The notes under the pieces are model-generated. The model made no database searches, was not told the DNA's origin, and saw only the letters and a program-made list of their open reading frames with translations. Below, piece after piece: positions 44,005 to 54,166 of a stretch of 64,000 nucleotides of DNA. The stretch's first letter is position 1. Each line of letters starts with the position of its first letter. Made by a program: the position numbers and the translations under genes. The stretch spans positions 372,001 to 436,000 of the forward strand of contig CAMAVK010000001.1 in the NCBI GenBank assembly GCA_945861715.1, in the 5' to 3' direction. Origin of the DNA: Candidatus Woesearchaeota archaeon (lineage in GTDB: Archaea > Nanobdellota > Nanobdellia > Woesearchaeales > GW2011-AR9).

Positions 44005-45219
44005 ATGAAACGTGAATATTTCATCCTCGCGGTGCATAACCTAAAAGCACGACCCACAAGGTCAATTCTCACCATCTTGGGCGTCTTCATTGGGATCGCA
44101 GCCGTTGTTGCCTTAGTATCTCTGAGTGAAGGATTAAAAAACTCAGTAGCCGATCAATTCTCTAAATTAGGTTCTGATAAAATCACTGTGCAAGCAGCAG
44201 GGGGTGGATTCGGACCACCCGGAACCGCCGTACCTACTCCAATCACATTAAAAGACAAAAAAGCTTTAGAGGGGGTTTCAGATATTGATCTTGTAGTTGG
44301 TAGATTAATTCGAACAGCGAAAATTGAGTATCACGATGAAACAAGATTTACCTACGCAGTTTCTATGCCTGACGCATTAAAAGAGCGAGAAGTAATCATC
44401 GAAATGAACGACTATCAAATGTATCAAGGACGTTTTTTTGAACAATCATCTGCCAAGGAAATAATAATAGGATACAATCTCCAAAAAGATTTTTTCCCTG
44501 ATAACCTATACCTAAGATCAAAAGTCCTTATCCAAGGTCAAGAATTCACCATTGTAGGAATTCTCAAAGATTCCGGAAATCCTCAACGTGATAATACTAT
44601 CATCATGCCTGAAAAATCCATGCGAGATACTCTCCTCATCCCCGAAGCATACGATATTGTTGTAGCAAGCGTTCAAAAAGGAGTCAGCATATCACAAGTG
44701 AGTGAAGCAGCAGCAAAGCAATTGCGAAAATCAAGAAACGTAGACATAGGTAAAGAAGATTTTACCATTCAAACACCTGAACAACTTCTTGGCACCCTTA
44801 ATACCATTCTCTCTATTATTCAAGGTGTGCTCGTAGGTATTGCTGCCATCTCTCTTCTCATTGGTGGAATTGGCATCATGAATACTATGTACACCGCAGT
44901 AGTTGAGAGAACAAAAGAAATTGGCATCCTCAAATCAATTGGTGCAACACCACAAACCATCATGACTATTTTTCTCATCGAATCCGGCCTGCTAGGTTTA
45001 ATTGGTGGAATAATCGGAGTTATCTTAGGAGTCGCAATAGCAAAACTAGTCGAATTCCTTGCGTACCAAGCGTATGGCACATCTTTAATTCAAGCAACAA
45101 TAAGTCCCACTGTAATAATTTTTTCCCTAGTCTTCGCATTCATCGTTGGAGCCGCATCCGGCGCATTCCCAGCAAAGCAAGCAGCCAAAATGAACCCTGT
45201 AGACGCATTGAGAAGATAA
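44005..45219 (+). CDS. MacB/FtsX-type ABC permease, first paralogue
   Basis: 404 residues. One N-terminal helix (SILTILGVFIGIAAVVALVS), a large extracytoplasmic domain (residues ~45-265) and three C-terminal helices (LVGIAAISLLIGGIGIMNTM; GLLGLIGGIIGVILGVAIAK; VIIFSLVFAFIVGAASGAFP). The end AAKMNPVDALRR is the usual MacB coupling motif. No ATPase is attached; the ATPase at 49246 is the likely partner. Confidence 0.93.
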   Translation: MKREYFILAVHNLKARPTRSILTILGVFIGIAAVVALVSLSEGLKNSVADQFSKLGSDKITVQAAGGGFGPPGTAVPTPITLKDKKALEGVSDIDLVVGRLIRTAKIEYHDETRFTYAVSMPDALKEREVIIEMNDYQMYQGRFFEQSSAKEIIIGYNLQKDFFPDNLYLRSKVLIQGQEFTIVGILKDSGNPQRDNTIIMPEKSMRDTLLIPEAYDIVVASVQKGVSISQVSEAAAKQLRKSRNVDIGKEDFTIQTPEQLLGTLNTILSIIQGVLVGIAAISLLIGGIGIMNTMYTAVVERTKEIGILKSIGATPQTIMTIFLIESGLLGLIGGIIGVILGVAIAKLVEFLAYQAYGTSLIQATISPTVIIFSLVFAFIVGAASGAFPAKQAAKMNPVDALRR

Positions 45220-45301
45220 AACCCAATTAATAGATTCACATACCAATTCAAAATAGAAACGACCTGAACTCAATCTAGCTCAACATCCTTTATTCATCAT
45301 C

Positions 45302-46297
45302 TCACTTCGCAAGAGAAATTTTAGGCACCATTGCTACTTTATCATATCCTGTATCCAAAGATCCTGTTGGGTGCGTGATCATATTAACAAAAAATATTCC
45401 TCCGGGGTTATTGGTCGAAACAAATTCCATATCCACAAAAATATCATTAGCGTATTGTGGAACTGCAACAAGCCCTTTATCCGTATACCCCAGTGAGTTT
45501 CGTAGCATTGTTGCAGTATGGCATACACAAAAAGGCACGCTCATCCCCGTAACGACATGACGAACACTCTTCAAACTACATCCAAATTTAGATCGCATTT
45601 TCAACTCTAAAAAAGCAATATCTTCAACTGTTGGAAAAGCGTTTTCAGAGATATGCACTCTGTCTTTTCGTTGAAGTAATGTTAATAAATCTTGTATTTG
45701 CTTTGGTCCTGCAATATCATCTTGGCCCTTCACAATATGGAGGTACATATACTCCTTTCTGGAAACAACGTTGAGTAATCCGTACAATTTGTTTATAGTA
45801 TTAATCACCGCAGCCGATGTGACTTTGTCACCATAAAAATTCAAATGCTCACCCGAATAAGATGTACCTAATTTGAAATCAGACGGGTGAAACGCGGTTG
45901 GATGAACAAACCATACTAATGTAGGGTATTTTTGTTCAGAAATGGTATGTATCATATCCATTCGATATTTTTGTGCAATCAATATAGCTTCTCCTATCTC
46001 TTGAAGTAGAACCGCCGCAAGTGTAGTGTCCTCGTGCTCTTTTCCCCGCTGTATTTTAGAAATAAGTGCCTCAATCACAGTTATTTTTTCAACTAATGTA
46101 GGGGCGGTTTCATTTTGAAGGTGTTTTTTGTAAATTTTTCGAGAAGCATCCTTCATCATCTGTTGCAGTAATGATTTTTGTTTATTTTTTACAATAATTT
46201 TCCTATCCGTTGATTCAAACGACTGCACCAATTGTATCGCGTGAGATTTTTCTAACAATAAATGAGTAATAACATCATCCCACTCTGCAATATTCAT
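45302..46297 (-). CDS. Unrecognised protein inside the MacB-like locus
   Basis: About 331 residues; ATG 46297 preferred to GTG. The N-terminal third is helical (VEKITVIEALISKIQRGKEH), then TLVWFVHPTAFHPSDFKLGT, then FGCSLKSVRHVVTGMSVPFC. No signal peptide. It runs opposite to the permease genes. No catalytic motif was named. Confidence 0.6.
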   Translation of the reverse strand: MNIAEWDDVITHLLLEKSHAIQLVQSFESTDRKIIVKNKQKSLLQQMMKDASRKIYKKHLQNETAPTLVEKITVIEALISKIQRGKEHEDTTLAAVLLQEIGEAILIAQKYRMDMIHTISEQKYPTLVWFVHPTAFHPSDFKLGTSYSGEHLNFYGDKVTSAAVINTINKLYGLLNVVSRKEYMYLHIVKGQDDIAGPKQIQDLLTLLQRKDRVHISENAFPTVEDIAFLELKMRSKFGCSLKSVRHVVTGMSVPFCVCHTATMLRNSLGYTDKGLVAVPQYANDIFVDMEFVSTNNPGGIFFVNMITHPTGSLDTGYDKVAMVPKISLAK

Positions 46298-46397
46298 GTA
46301 TTCAAACAGCACAAGTCTCTATTTAATTGTTTCCTCACTCCAATGGCTTCTAACAACCACCAAAAAGGTATATTAACCAAAGCATTATACATTCATC

Positions 46398-47795
46398 ATG
46401 GAAAAAATTCCGGAAGCATTTTTAGAGCATGATCAACTCCTCCTAGAGTACGATCGCTTGCAAAGTGTTCTGGATTTAGTAAACTCAAGAGTTTCATTGG
46501 GTTCAAATGCAACCCCTTCTTTTAACAGAGATATTCGATCGAATATAAACAAGCAACTTCGAGGCGGATTAATTCATACTGGTATTTGGAAAATCGAAAA
46601 AAAACACCAAGAATATGTACAGAAATTAATTCAGAAAATTAATTCATTACATGATGATCAATCAAGTCAAATCCAATTAATTTCGCAGGGTCAAACTATT
46701 ACATTAAGTAAGCTAGAGGACGAGATTAATACCTATGCAAAGGAAATTCTAAAACATACCGCCCAAACCGGGAGCATAGGAAAATATTTAGCAGATAAAG
46801 AAGTCGATTGGCAAGAGCTCAAAGATACCATTGAACATGTACTCAAAAACATCCGCTCGCTTATCGCCCTGCTAGAAAATATTGGGTATATTCGTCCATC
46901 GCTCCCTATTATCAAAATCAAGTCTACCCAAAAGCAATATTGGCATGCCGGAATTACCGGACGTCATGGTGAAGTAATAGACTCTATTCAAAAACAGGGT
47001 CTGCTCCCAAAAGATCAACTCACGGCAAAAACTGGAAATATCTGGACGCAATCAACAGGTGAAGCGTATGTTACAACTGATCCTAAAGCAGCTCTACGCT
47101 ATCTCATTATGGGTTGGAAAAGTTATGATCACACTCGTGGAGGCTTACCATTCGTACTATCTATCAAAATCAATGAATTCACAAAACAATACTCCTTTGA
47201 TAGTGAGATGATACGACAAACTCCATCGAGTACGTTCGTATTATGGTACGCACTCATTCAAGGGTGCATCGATATCAATGGCAATCTTCAAGAACTCTAT
47301 CATATTTCAACAATTCGCACGGAGCCGTGGATAAACGCGTTAACATATCCTCCCCTGCTTCATGCAGCATCAAACGCCCACAACCTTCTTACATTCTTAA
47401 CCACCATGAGTTTTACGTCCTCCTGCCCACAACCACTTAGCTCATTAGACACATTCTTGAACAATACCCAACTAAGTGAAGTCAAAGAAAAAATAAGCTC
47501 TAAAGTTTGGGAACGCTTCCTCATTAGATTAAACGAAGTCCGTCCAGGAAAATCCCTTTCTCAACTCACAACACAATACACCAAAAATCTTGCTAAAACG
47601 GACGGGTGGGATCCATCATTTATCGATAAAATCTATATCATCACACCAAATGGCGAAAAAGATTGGCGCAAATGGGCATCAATTATCCCAGAAGATCAAA
47701 TTATAGTGTGGGAAAAATGGTCAGAGTTGAAATATGATGGAAAAAACAAATATCCTGGGAACGGAAAATTTGTTGCAATAAAAGAAACCAAGTAG
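46398..47795 (+). CDS. Unrecognised protein with an ADP-ribosyltransferase-like segment
   Basis: 465 residues. Residues ~1-165 are helical coiled coil. From ~178, YWHAGITGRHGEVIDSIQKQ, then GLLPKDQ and GEAYVTTDPKAALRYLIMGW resemble the order of ART/RNA 2'-phosphotransferase-like folds (an H near G, a GLxP stretch, then a tdxxxA strand-helix). This is a pattern-level match only, with no proof of NAD binding. Between the two permease genes. Confidence 0.5.
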   Translation: MEKIPEAFLEHDQLLLEYDRLQSVLDLVNSRVSLGSNATPSFNRDIRSNINKQLRGGLIHTGIWKIEKKHQEYVQKLIQKINSLHDDQSSQIQLISQGQTITLSKLEDEINTYAKEILKHTAQTGSIGKYLADKEVDWQELKDTIEHVLKNIRSLIALLENIGYIRPSLPIIKIKSTQKQYWHAGITGRHGEVIDSIQKQGLLPKDQLTAKTGNIWTQSTGEAYVTTDPKAALRYLIMGWKSYDHTRGGLPFVLSIKINEFTKQYSFDSEMIRQTPSSTFVLWYALIQGCIDINGNLQELYHISTIRTEPWINALTYPPLLHAASNAHNLLTFLTTMSFTSSCPQPLSSLDTFLNNTQLSEVKEKISSKVWERFLIRLNEVRPGKSLSQLTTQYTKNLAKTDGWDPSFIDKIYIITPNGEKDWRKWASIIPEDQIIVWEKWSELKYDGKNKYPGNGKFVAIKETK

Positions 47796-47909
47796 TTGAT
47801 ATATTACTATCTTCTTTCCTATCACAACATTCTGAGTTTCTCCCGTTTCTCCATCTTTTGTCAAAAATCACAAACCTCATAAACTCCTCTTCCTATCTAA
47901 ATCCTGAAG

Positions 47910-49127
47910 ATGTTTAAAGACTACATTACCCTTGCGCTTAACGCTGTACTCAGAAGAAGAAAAAGATCCATTCTCACTCTCTTAGGTATTATTATAGGAA
48001 TAGCTGCCGTTGTTTCACTCATCACACTTGGCCAAGGCCTCAAAAATTCCATCTCCGGTCAATTTAACGCCTTGGGCTCCGACAAATTAATCATCAGTGC
48101 TAAAGGAGATTCATTCTCCATTGGGCTCTCAACTGATGCCGTAAAAATTACCTCAGATGACCTACATATAATTCAAGAAACGCAAGGGGTCTCACATGCA
48201 GCCGGGTGGATTTACCAATCCGGAAAAATAGAATTCAACGGTAATGTTCGATACTATTCAGTCAGCGGCTATCCTCTAAACAAAGAAGAAACAACACTTT
48301 TATGGCAAGCAAGCAATTACAAATTACTCACAGGACGTCTCCTTGAAGAAGGCGACACCTATAAAGCCATGCTAGGCTATTCATATACCAACCCCGAAAT
48401 ATTCGGAAAAGCTCTTGAACTTGGAAGTAAAATAAATATTCAGGGCCAAGACTTTAAAGTAGTCGGGTTTTGGGACAAAACAGGTTCCCCCCAAGACGAC
48501 CAAGGTATAATTATTCCCTATCAAACCTACGAAGAACTCTTCAATAAGCATGATCAATTAGGAATCATAATAGCTCAAGTTCAAAGCGGAGAAAACATCG
48601 ATACTGTAGCCGAGCGAATGACCAAAGAGTTGAGAAAGGAAAGAAAAGTAAGCGAAGGTAAAGAAGATTTTTCAATCCAAACTCCCAAACAACTCGGTGC
48701 AGCTTTTGGAACAGTTATAGACATGGTTCAAGTTGTCCTCATTGGAATTGCTGCAATTTCTCTAGCCGTAGGCGGTGTGGGAATTACCAATACCATGTAC
48801 ACCAATGTATTAGAACGCACACGAGAAATCGGACTTCTAAAAGCCGTAGGAGCAAAACGCAAAGACATCATCATTATCTTCGTTCTCGAAGCAGGACTCT
48901 ATGGTCTTGTTGGCGGGCTCATCGGACTCCTCCTAGGAACATCATTTGCTCTTATTGTCGAAGCAGCATTCCATGCCGCAGTAGGACCATTACTTGACAT
49001 CCAAATAGATCCATATCTTCTTTTTGGCGCCCTTGCATTCACATTCATCCTTGGTTGCATTGCAGGAATTACCCCCGCAAGACAAGCTTCAAAACTAAGC
49101 CCTGTAGAAGCCCTAAGATATGATTAA
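47910..49127 (+). CDS. MacB/FtsX-type ABC permease, second paralogue
   Basis: 405 residues, same layout as the first permease: RRKRSILTLLGIIIGIAAVV, extracytoplasmic domain, then GIAAISLAVGGVGITNTMYT, two more helices and ASKLSPVEALRYD. Clearly a paralogue, probably forming a heterodimer with it. The ATPase gene follows after 118 bases. Confidence 0.93.
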   Translation: MFKDYITLALNAVLRRRKRSILTLLGIIIGIAAVVSLITLGQGLKNSISGQFNALGSDKLIISAKGDSFSIGLSTDAVKITSDDLHIIQETQGVSHAAGWIYQSGKIEFNGNVRYYSVSGYPLNKEETTLLWQASNYKLLTGRLLEEGDTYKAMLGYSYTNPEIFGKALELGSKINIQGQDFKVVGFWDKTGSPQDDQGIIIPYQTYEELFNKHDQLGIIIAQVQSGENIDTVAERMTKELRKERKVSEGKEDFSIQTPKQLGAAFGTVIDMVQVVLIGIAAISLAVGGVGITNTMYTNVLERTREIGLLKAVGAKRKDIIIIFVLEAGLYGLVGGLIGLLLGTSFALIVEAAFHAAVGPLLDIQIDPYLLFGALAFTFILGCIAGITPARQASKLSPVEALRYD

Positions 49128-49245
49128 ATAGTCATTCATACATTACCCAATCAACCCATTAAACATCCCTCAAACAACAATCAACATCATCAAAGTCGCA
49201 ATCAATATCATAATCCAAAATACCGGTTTAATTTAAAATAATCAC

Positions 49246-49962
49246 ATGACACAAGCAAAACCACATCCATCAACGCACGCACCAAAAATCATGGAACTCC
49301 AAGATGTATGGAAAACATACCATCTAGGTGACGCAGATCTTAATGTATTGCAAGGAATTAATTTACATATTAAAAAAGGCGAATTCGTTGCAATTATCGG
49401 CCCATCTGGCTCTGGCAAATCAACGCTTATGAACATGGTTGGTTTACTTGACACTCCTTCCAGAGGCCAAATTATTATTGAAAACACTAACATAGCAAAA
49501 CTCAAAGAAGATGAACTATCCAAATTACGCGGAAAAAAAATCGGATTCATCTTCCAACAGTTCAATCTTATCCCAACACTTACTGCACTTGAAAACGTCA
49601 TGCTCCCAACTATTTTTCAAAATATGCCTAAAGATGAAAGACTAAAAATCGCAACATCCCTACTTACCAGGGTAGGACTTCAAGACCGACTTGATCATAG
49701 GCCAGGTCAACTATCAGGCGGTCAACAACAGCGTGTTGCCATAGCCAGATCCTTAGCGAACAACCCAGAAATAATTCTTGCCGACGAACCAACTGGAAAC
49801 CTCGATTCAACATCCGGCGTAGCTGTCATGGAAATGATACAAGAATTACACAAAGAAGGAAAAACTATCGTACTTATCACTCACGACCCACGCCTTGTCA
49901 AATTCGCAACGCGAGTCATACACATCCAAGACGGCAAAGTTGAAAAAGAAACAGTGAACTAA
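49246..49962 (+). CDS. MacB/LolD-type ABC ATPase
   Basis: 238 residues. Walker A GPSGSGKST, Q-loop FIFQQFNLIPTLTALENV, signature LSGGQQQR, Walker B ILADEPTGNLDS and the H-loop His in LITHDPRL are complete. The NLDS and LSGG forms match the MacB/LolD group. It should power the two permeases upstream, exporting or extracting a substrate that is unknown. Confidence 0.96.
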   Translation: MTQAKPHPSTHAPKIMELQDVWKTYHLGDADLNVLQGINLHIKKGEFVAIIGPSGSGKSTLMNMVGLLDTPSRGQIIIENTNIAKLKEDELSKLRGKKIGFIFQQFNLIPTLTALENVMLPTIFQNMPKDERLKIATSLLTRVGLQDRLDHRPGQLSGGQQQRVAIARSLANNPEIILADEPTGNLDSTSGVAVMEMIQELHKEGKTIVLITHDPRLVKFATRVIHIQDGKVEKETVN

Positions 49963-50055
49963 TCTTTTTTTTTCACACTAATTCAGATATATCTCTTATA
50001 TTTTAATCGGACCATATCAAAACATTTATCAAACCCATTTCCCTGTACTCAAACC

Positions 50056-51219
50056 ATGGTAAGTAAAAAAGACGTGATGGCCACAAGGGTTCTAACTAAA
50101 AAAATAAAAGAGCTAGAAACCAGAAACGACACTGCGTTAACAAAAGAAATCAAAGAAACAGAACGTATTGCAAAACTTCTCGAATACACCGTTGAGCATC
50201 TCAATCCCAGTGCTTTGATAGCGGTACATCAAACAAATTATTTTCCCCAAAAAGGCATCATTCTTCCCAACGGTCATGGCCTATTATCCCTGTATCAAAA
50301 TACCAGTGCAAGAAACATAATTAATGACTTACAATTAAAATACCCTCGCATGACTGTTCATTTCACTTTAAATTATCCAGTTGAGGGGGTGTCATCAAAA
50401 GGGAGCTGGATTACGTGGGATGCCAAATACGCTGTTCTCGTACCCGTAAAAGATATTATTACCCGTGTTGTGTGTCTAAACCCCGTTGATACCTGGGTCA
50501 TAGGAAAAATAGCTCTTCCAAAATCTGCTGAAATCATCATTCGTGAAGACGAATACAACGTAAATCCAAAAAGTTGGATTACTCTTGCAGGAAAAGCAAA
50601 AATCATAACCTTCCCCCAAAACAAAAAGCTCGCTGATTTTATCAAGTATAGAATCGTTGAAAAAGGATACACAACCACCATTGCAGGCGACCATGGATGG
50701 TACGAATCTGATGATCTCCTCTACATCAGCAGGTTCATCAACAAATCAACATTTCTTACCTACACTGAAAAAGACCATCTCATTGCGATTGCAGCTAACA
50801 AAGGCTATCAAAACTGGAATCAAGTATTCTGGGCTATGGCAGCAAAATTCCAAAAAGAAACACTTCCACATTTTCACACCTTATGGAATCAGATAGAAGT
50901 TTTAACCGAAGATGTATACGGGGTCATGTTCGATCCAAGTTATAGAGAACGTCAAAAATTATTACCTGAAATAACCGTTCAGTTGCAGGAATTAGTTAAT
51001 CAACTAAAAAGACACAAAACAAAAGTTGAGTCATTCATCACAGAAAGAAAAGAACTTTCTCCATCAAAAGAAGAATCTGAATCCCTAACAATGCTTATCT
51101 TCGAACTAAACCGTCTTCAAAGTTGGCTTGAAAGTATAATTCAAAAAGTATCTCATGAACTAAATAAAAATACCGCAACCTGGGAACAATTCCTAATACA
51201 AGAAAAAATAATAGATTAG
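50056..51219 (+). CDS. Unrecognised protein downstream of the ABC ATPase
   Basis: 387 residues. Helical N-terminus, then LIAVHQTNYFPQKGIILPNG, MTVHFTLNYPVEGVSSKGSW, YAVLVPVKDI and VDTWVIGKIALPKSAEIIIR, and a C-terminal coiled coil. The H-x-T...P pattern and following strands loosely recall ART-like folds. No signal peptide. Function unknown. Confidence 0.55.
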   Translation: MVSKKDVMATRVLTKKIKELETRNDTALTKEIKETERIAKLLEYTVEHLNPSALIAVHQTNYFPQKGIILPNGHGLLSLYQNTSARNIINDLQLKYPRMTVHFTLNYPVEGVSSKGSWITWDAKYAVLVPVKDIITRVVCLNPVDTWVIGKIALPKSAEIIIREDEYNVNPKSWITLAGKAKIITFPQNKKLADFIKYRIVEKGYTTTIAGDHGWYESDDLLYISRFINKSTFLTYTEKDHLIAIAANKGYQNWNQVFWAMAAKFQKETLPHFHTLWNQIEVLTEDVYGVMFDPSYRERQKLLPEITVQLQELVNQLKRHKTKVESFITERKELSPSKEESESLTMLIFELNRLQSWLESIIQKVSHELNKNTATWEQFLIQEKIID

Positions 51220-51243
51220 ATCAGTCACTCACAAAAAATCCAC

Positions 51244-52362
51244 TTATTCCACTCGCTTCAATGCCATATTTTCATACGCACCCATAGCCACCATTTCTTG
51301 TGCTTTCTTTGTCAACTCACCTGTATACAAATACAATAAAGGCATCTTTTTCATTTGTGCTTCAAGATACGCCGCAGCCAAATCTCTTTCATCTGTTTTA
51401 ATTTTCTGTTTCGCTTTAGCATGATATCGGATGTGACCAACCGCACTTGGAACCTTTACAACATAATTAATTTCATTCTTACGAACCGCCTCAGCTTCAA
51501 CCGCTTCAATTTTCAGTGCAGAAAAATAGGACTCCATCGTAAGGCCAAATTCACTCTGAACAATAACCGGTTTAGCCTCGGGCGTTACAGAAACCGCCGA
51601 ATCTTCAAGCAGAGAAGGTAGTGTTGGTTTCTCAAAGACCTTTTCAGCATCTTTTTCCTTAACCCGTATCTTACTCTCACCTGTAACTTTAGATTTTTTC
51701 TTCGCTAATGTAGGTTCAATGACGCTTTTTTCAGCTGCCTTATCAGCCACTGCATCAATAAGGGTCATCTGGGAAACTCCAACAACAGGCAAGATAGCGT
51801 CCGTTGTAACATCCTCACTGTTTCGAACAGTTGGTCCATCACTCACCCCAGCGCCGGGCCCTAACTTTGATACCTCTTCCACAGGAATTTCTGTTTCTAC
51901 CATCCCTTGAGTAGAAGATGCACGTAAAATAGCACTAATGCCCAAATTCGTATCATCGGCATTAAGTAAATGCCATCGCCAAAATAACTCTGTTTTCTCA
52001 GCTGTTGTCACATTAATCGGAACCGCAAAATCCTTCAACCCTCGTAGCGCAACTTTAGAAAGTAAATCCAAACCAGACTCACGTAATACCTTCGAATTAC
52101 GTAAATGTTCAAGAACATCAAAATCCTTTGGGTTCAAATTACCCGGAGCAAAATGATACAACTGATCTTCCTGGCCGGGCAAATAATAAAGGGGTGTTCC
52201 CCCAATCTTCAGAGATGAAATTTTAACCTTTTTCTGAGAGGCGAGATCCGACAAATGTGCCGATGCAAATAGAATCTCTGTTTTTACCTGTTTAGCAACT
52301 TTGCTAGGGATAGTAGGACCAGTTACTTTAAGAAAACGTATAATATCATCCTGCACCGTCAT
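51244..52362 (-). CDS. Winged-helix protein with possible nuclease-like C-terminus
   Basis: About 372 residues; a TATTTAAAC box 25-30 bases upstream fits ATG 52362. Residues 1-60 form a winged helix (DIIRFLKVTGPTIPSKVAKQ). The middle is a low-complexity Val/Glu/Lys/Ser linker. The C-terminal part has NEINYVVKVPSAVGHIRYHA, then KAKQKIKTDERDLAAAYLEA and KMPLLYLYTGELTKKA, a strand-helix order like restriction-endonuclease-fold proteins. The catalytic assignment is only inferred. Confidence 0.6.
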   Translation of the reverse strand: MTVQDDIIRFLKVTGPTIPSKVAKQVKTEILFASAHLSDLASQKKVKISSLKIGGTPLYYLPGQEDQLYHFAPGNLNPKDFDVLEHLRNSKVLRESGLDLLSKVALRGLKDFAVPINVTTAEKTELFWRWHLLNADDTNLGISAILRASSTQGMVETEIPVEEVSKLGPGAGVSDGPTVRNSEDVTTDAILPVVGVSQMTLIDAVADKAAEKSVIEPTLAKKKSKVTGESKIRVKEKDAEKVFEKPTLPSLLEDSAVSVTPEAKPVIVQSEFGLTMESYFSALKIEAVEAEAVRKNEINYVVKVPSAVGHIRYHAKAKQKIKTDERDLAAAYLEAQMKKMPLLYLYTGELTKKAQEMVAMGAYENMALKRVE

Positions 52363-52621
52363 AGATATAATCACAGTTCTGCGCGTTTAAATAGTTTTGG
52401 ATAGTCAAAACGGTTAACTCCTACTTCCCCCAAAAACCATATTTTGGACATCTCCTCCTTCTATTCAAACATCTCTTCTTCTTATCAAATATACTATCCT
52501 CACAATTAAGTATTCATTTCATCCTCAAACTAGGGTATTCCCACCATCATTTAAATCATGCACTACTATTAAGAAGTTATAGAGCGATACTTTTTAAATA
52601 TCAAGCTCAACTAAGCTCTAA

Positions 52622-53407
52622 ATGGAATCCAGCTCATATACCATCGATGAACTTGTTAAACGTGGCATCATGCCCGTGCGAATTGATAACCAAATAACAC
52701 AATATGTGAGTCTTCGTGAAACATTTATTGTCGAGTCAGAGTCAAATGCCAAAAATGTATTATCTATTGATACATTTCCAGCCCATCTCCCAGAAGTAAA
52801 CGAACGACTTCTCAGAGCCCTTCGTTGTGAACTTACTCAAAATATGGCGGGAAAGGGTATGGCATCAACGACTAAATACTTCGCGCCCCCGGTACAGTCC
52901 ATCTGGCATGGAACCTCCTATGGAAGAATAAGAGTCGATTCCCCTTTTAATGTTGCTAAAATCATATTTTATCATACTCCAGAAAGTGAAGAAATAAAAG
53001 AAAAAGCAATCGAACGTCGCAAGGGAGCATATCCTCTAAAAAACGGAGTCAGTCTTCGAAACGCACTTGTTTTCTTCCTCGAACCAGGTAAAGCTATATT
53101 TCGGGTAACCTCTAATGCCATGGAAATCGGTGCAAAGGTATCAACTCAAAATACCGGACAACCAAAAGAAGTTCGATTACCAGGACATACCTATGGTGGA
53201 ATGAGGATTGTCAACATCCCGCAGACGCATCATGATCCAATCGAAAGTGGAATCCAAATAATTCTCCCTCCAAATCATAACGGATTTTACAACCCCATTT
53301 TTGACGATAAAAAAAGAGTTCCTCAGTATTTGCGTGTTTGGGAACATCTCCCCGGGGTTACCTACTCACGTGCCATGCCTTACCAAGTAGAGCAACTACC
53401 TCGGTAA
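52622..53407 (+). CDS. Hypothetical protein, 261 residues
   Basis: A TTTTTAAATATC box about 30 bases upstream supports the ATG. Beta-rich, soluble (IRVDSPFNVAKIIFYHTPES; LRNALVFFLEPGKAIFRVTS). Short CAAACAT/CAAATAT words at 52466 and 52486 recall the thyX upstream repeats. Not recognised. Confidence 0.55.
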   Translation: MESSSYTIDELVKRGIMPVRIDNQITQYVSLRETFIVESESNAKNVLSIDTFPAHLPEVNERLLRALRCELTQNMAGKGMASTTKYFAPPVQSIWHGTSYGRIRVDSPFNVAKIIFYHTPESEEIKEKAIERRKGAYPLKNGVSLRNALVFFLEPGKAIFRVTSNAMEIGAKVSTQNTGQPKEVRLPGHTYGGMRIVNIPQTHHDPIESGIQIILPPNHNGFYNPIFDDKKRVPQYLRVWEHLPGVTYSRAMPYQVEQLPR

Positions 53408-53474
53408 TAACCAAAAGACTTCTTGGCAAGACGGATGAAATAGTGGAGAGAAATGCAAGTTCTATTACAAAAAC

Positions 53475-53482
53475 ATATAAAT
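53475..53482 (+). promoter_or_regulatory. TATA box of trmY
   Basis: ATATAAAT begins 28 bases before ATG 53503. It supports this start rather than the longer overlapping ORF. Confidence 0.55.
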
Positions 53483-53502
53483 CCCCTCTCCTCCGCATAA
53501 CT

Positions 53503-54111
53503 ATGCGCGAATTCATCCTCCTCTCCTTAAAAGGCAGTACCTTTGACTTCGAAATAAATGACAAAACCGAATCCGGTTTAGTTTGCCGAGTCATCGCCAA
53601 CACCTTCTGGGTATCCCGTGGTATCAGGCCAGATACAGTTCTTCACGTCGTATTAAACGGTCCTCCTCACTCACCAAAAATAATTACTTTCACCGGAAGT
53701 CAAATTCAAGACCTCCCCTTCGATGAAAAGTCTGTTGCAAAAATAGTGAGGCACGCCCTAAACGAAGGCAAAGATCTCAAAATGCACGAAACAAAGGACG
53801 TCAACCCAGGAATAAAAGTTGCTAAAGAATCATTTGAATGGCTCGTGCAAGATTTAGCAAAAAAAGAAATCCCTCTTTTCTATCTCCACAAAAAAGGAGA
53901 CGACATCAGAACCACGCCAACCCTAAGCAACGAAAACATCGCCTTCATCTTTGGCGACCTCTTTGGCATACCACAAAACACCGAAAAACTTCTAAAGCGC
54001 CTCAACGCAAATCGAATCACCTTGGGACCAACCATGCTGTTCGCGTCTCATTGTCCCATCATCGTTCATAACGAGTTAGATAGAAAAGAAAGAAATTGGA
54101 CAGAAGAGTAA
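53503..54111 (+). CDS. trmY: tRNA (pseudouridine54-N1)-methyltransferase TrmY
   Basis: 202 residues. Makes m1-pseudouridine at position 54 in the T loop of archaeal tRNAs. MREFILLSLKGSTFDFEI at the start, then LVCRVIANTFWVSRGIRPDT, HVVLNGPPHSPKIITF and ERNWTEE at the end match the DUF358/TrmY SPOUT family. The target T54 lies in the loop that is interrupted by an intron in the tRNA-Ile of this window. Confidence 0.93.
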   Translation: MREFILLSLKGSTFDFEINDKTESGLVCRVIANTFWVSRGIRPDTVLHVVLNGPPHSPKIITFTGSQIQDLPFDEKSVAKIVRHALNEGKDLKMHETKDVNPGIKVAKESFEWLVQDLAKKEIPLFYLHKKGDDIRTTPTLSNENIAFIFGDLFGIPQNTEKLLKRLNANRITLGPTMLFASHCPIIVHNELDRKERNWTEE

Positions 54112-54166
54112 TTCAGATTCAAGAAATATGCCAAAAAAAATGAAGCACTCTCTCATTTTTAATCTC

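Noticed and set aside
49970..49980. T-rich run after the ABC ATPase as a specific terminator
   Set aside because: T runs are frequent in this AT-rich window, so this one cannot be separated from background without transcript data.
53338..53502. N-terminal extension of TrmY by 55 codons
   Set aside because: It overlaps the upstream gene in another frame. The TATA box at 53475 and the family start MREF point to 53503.
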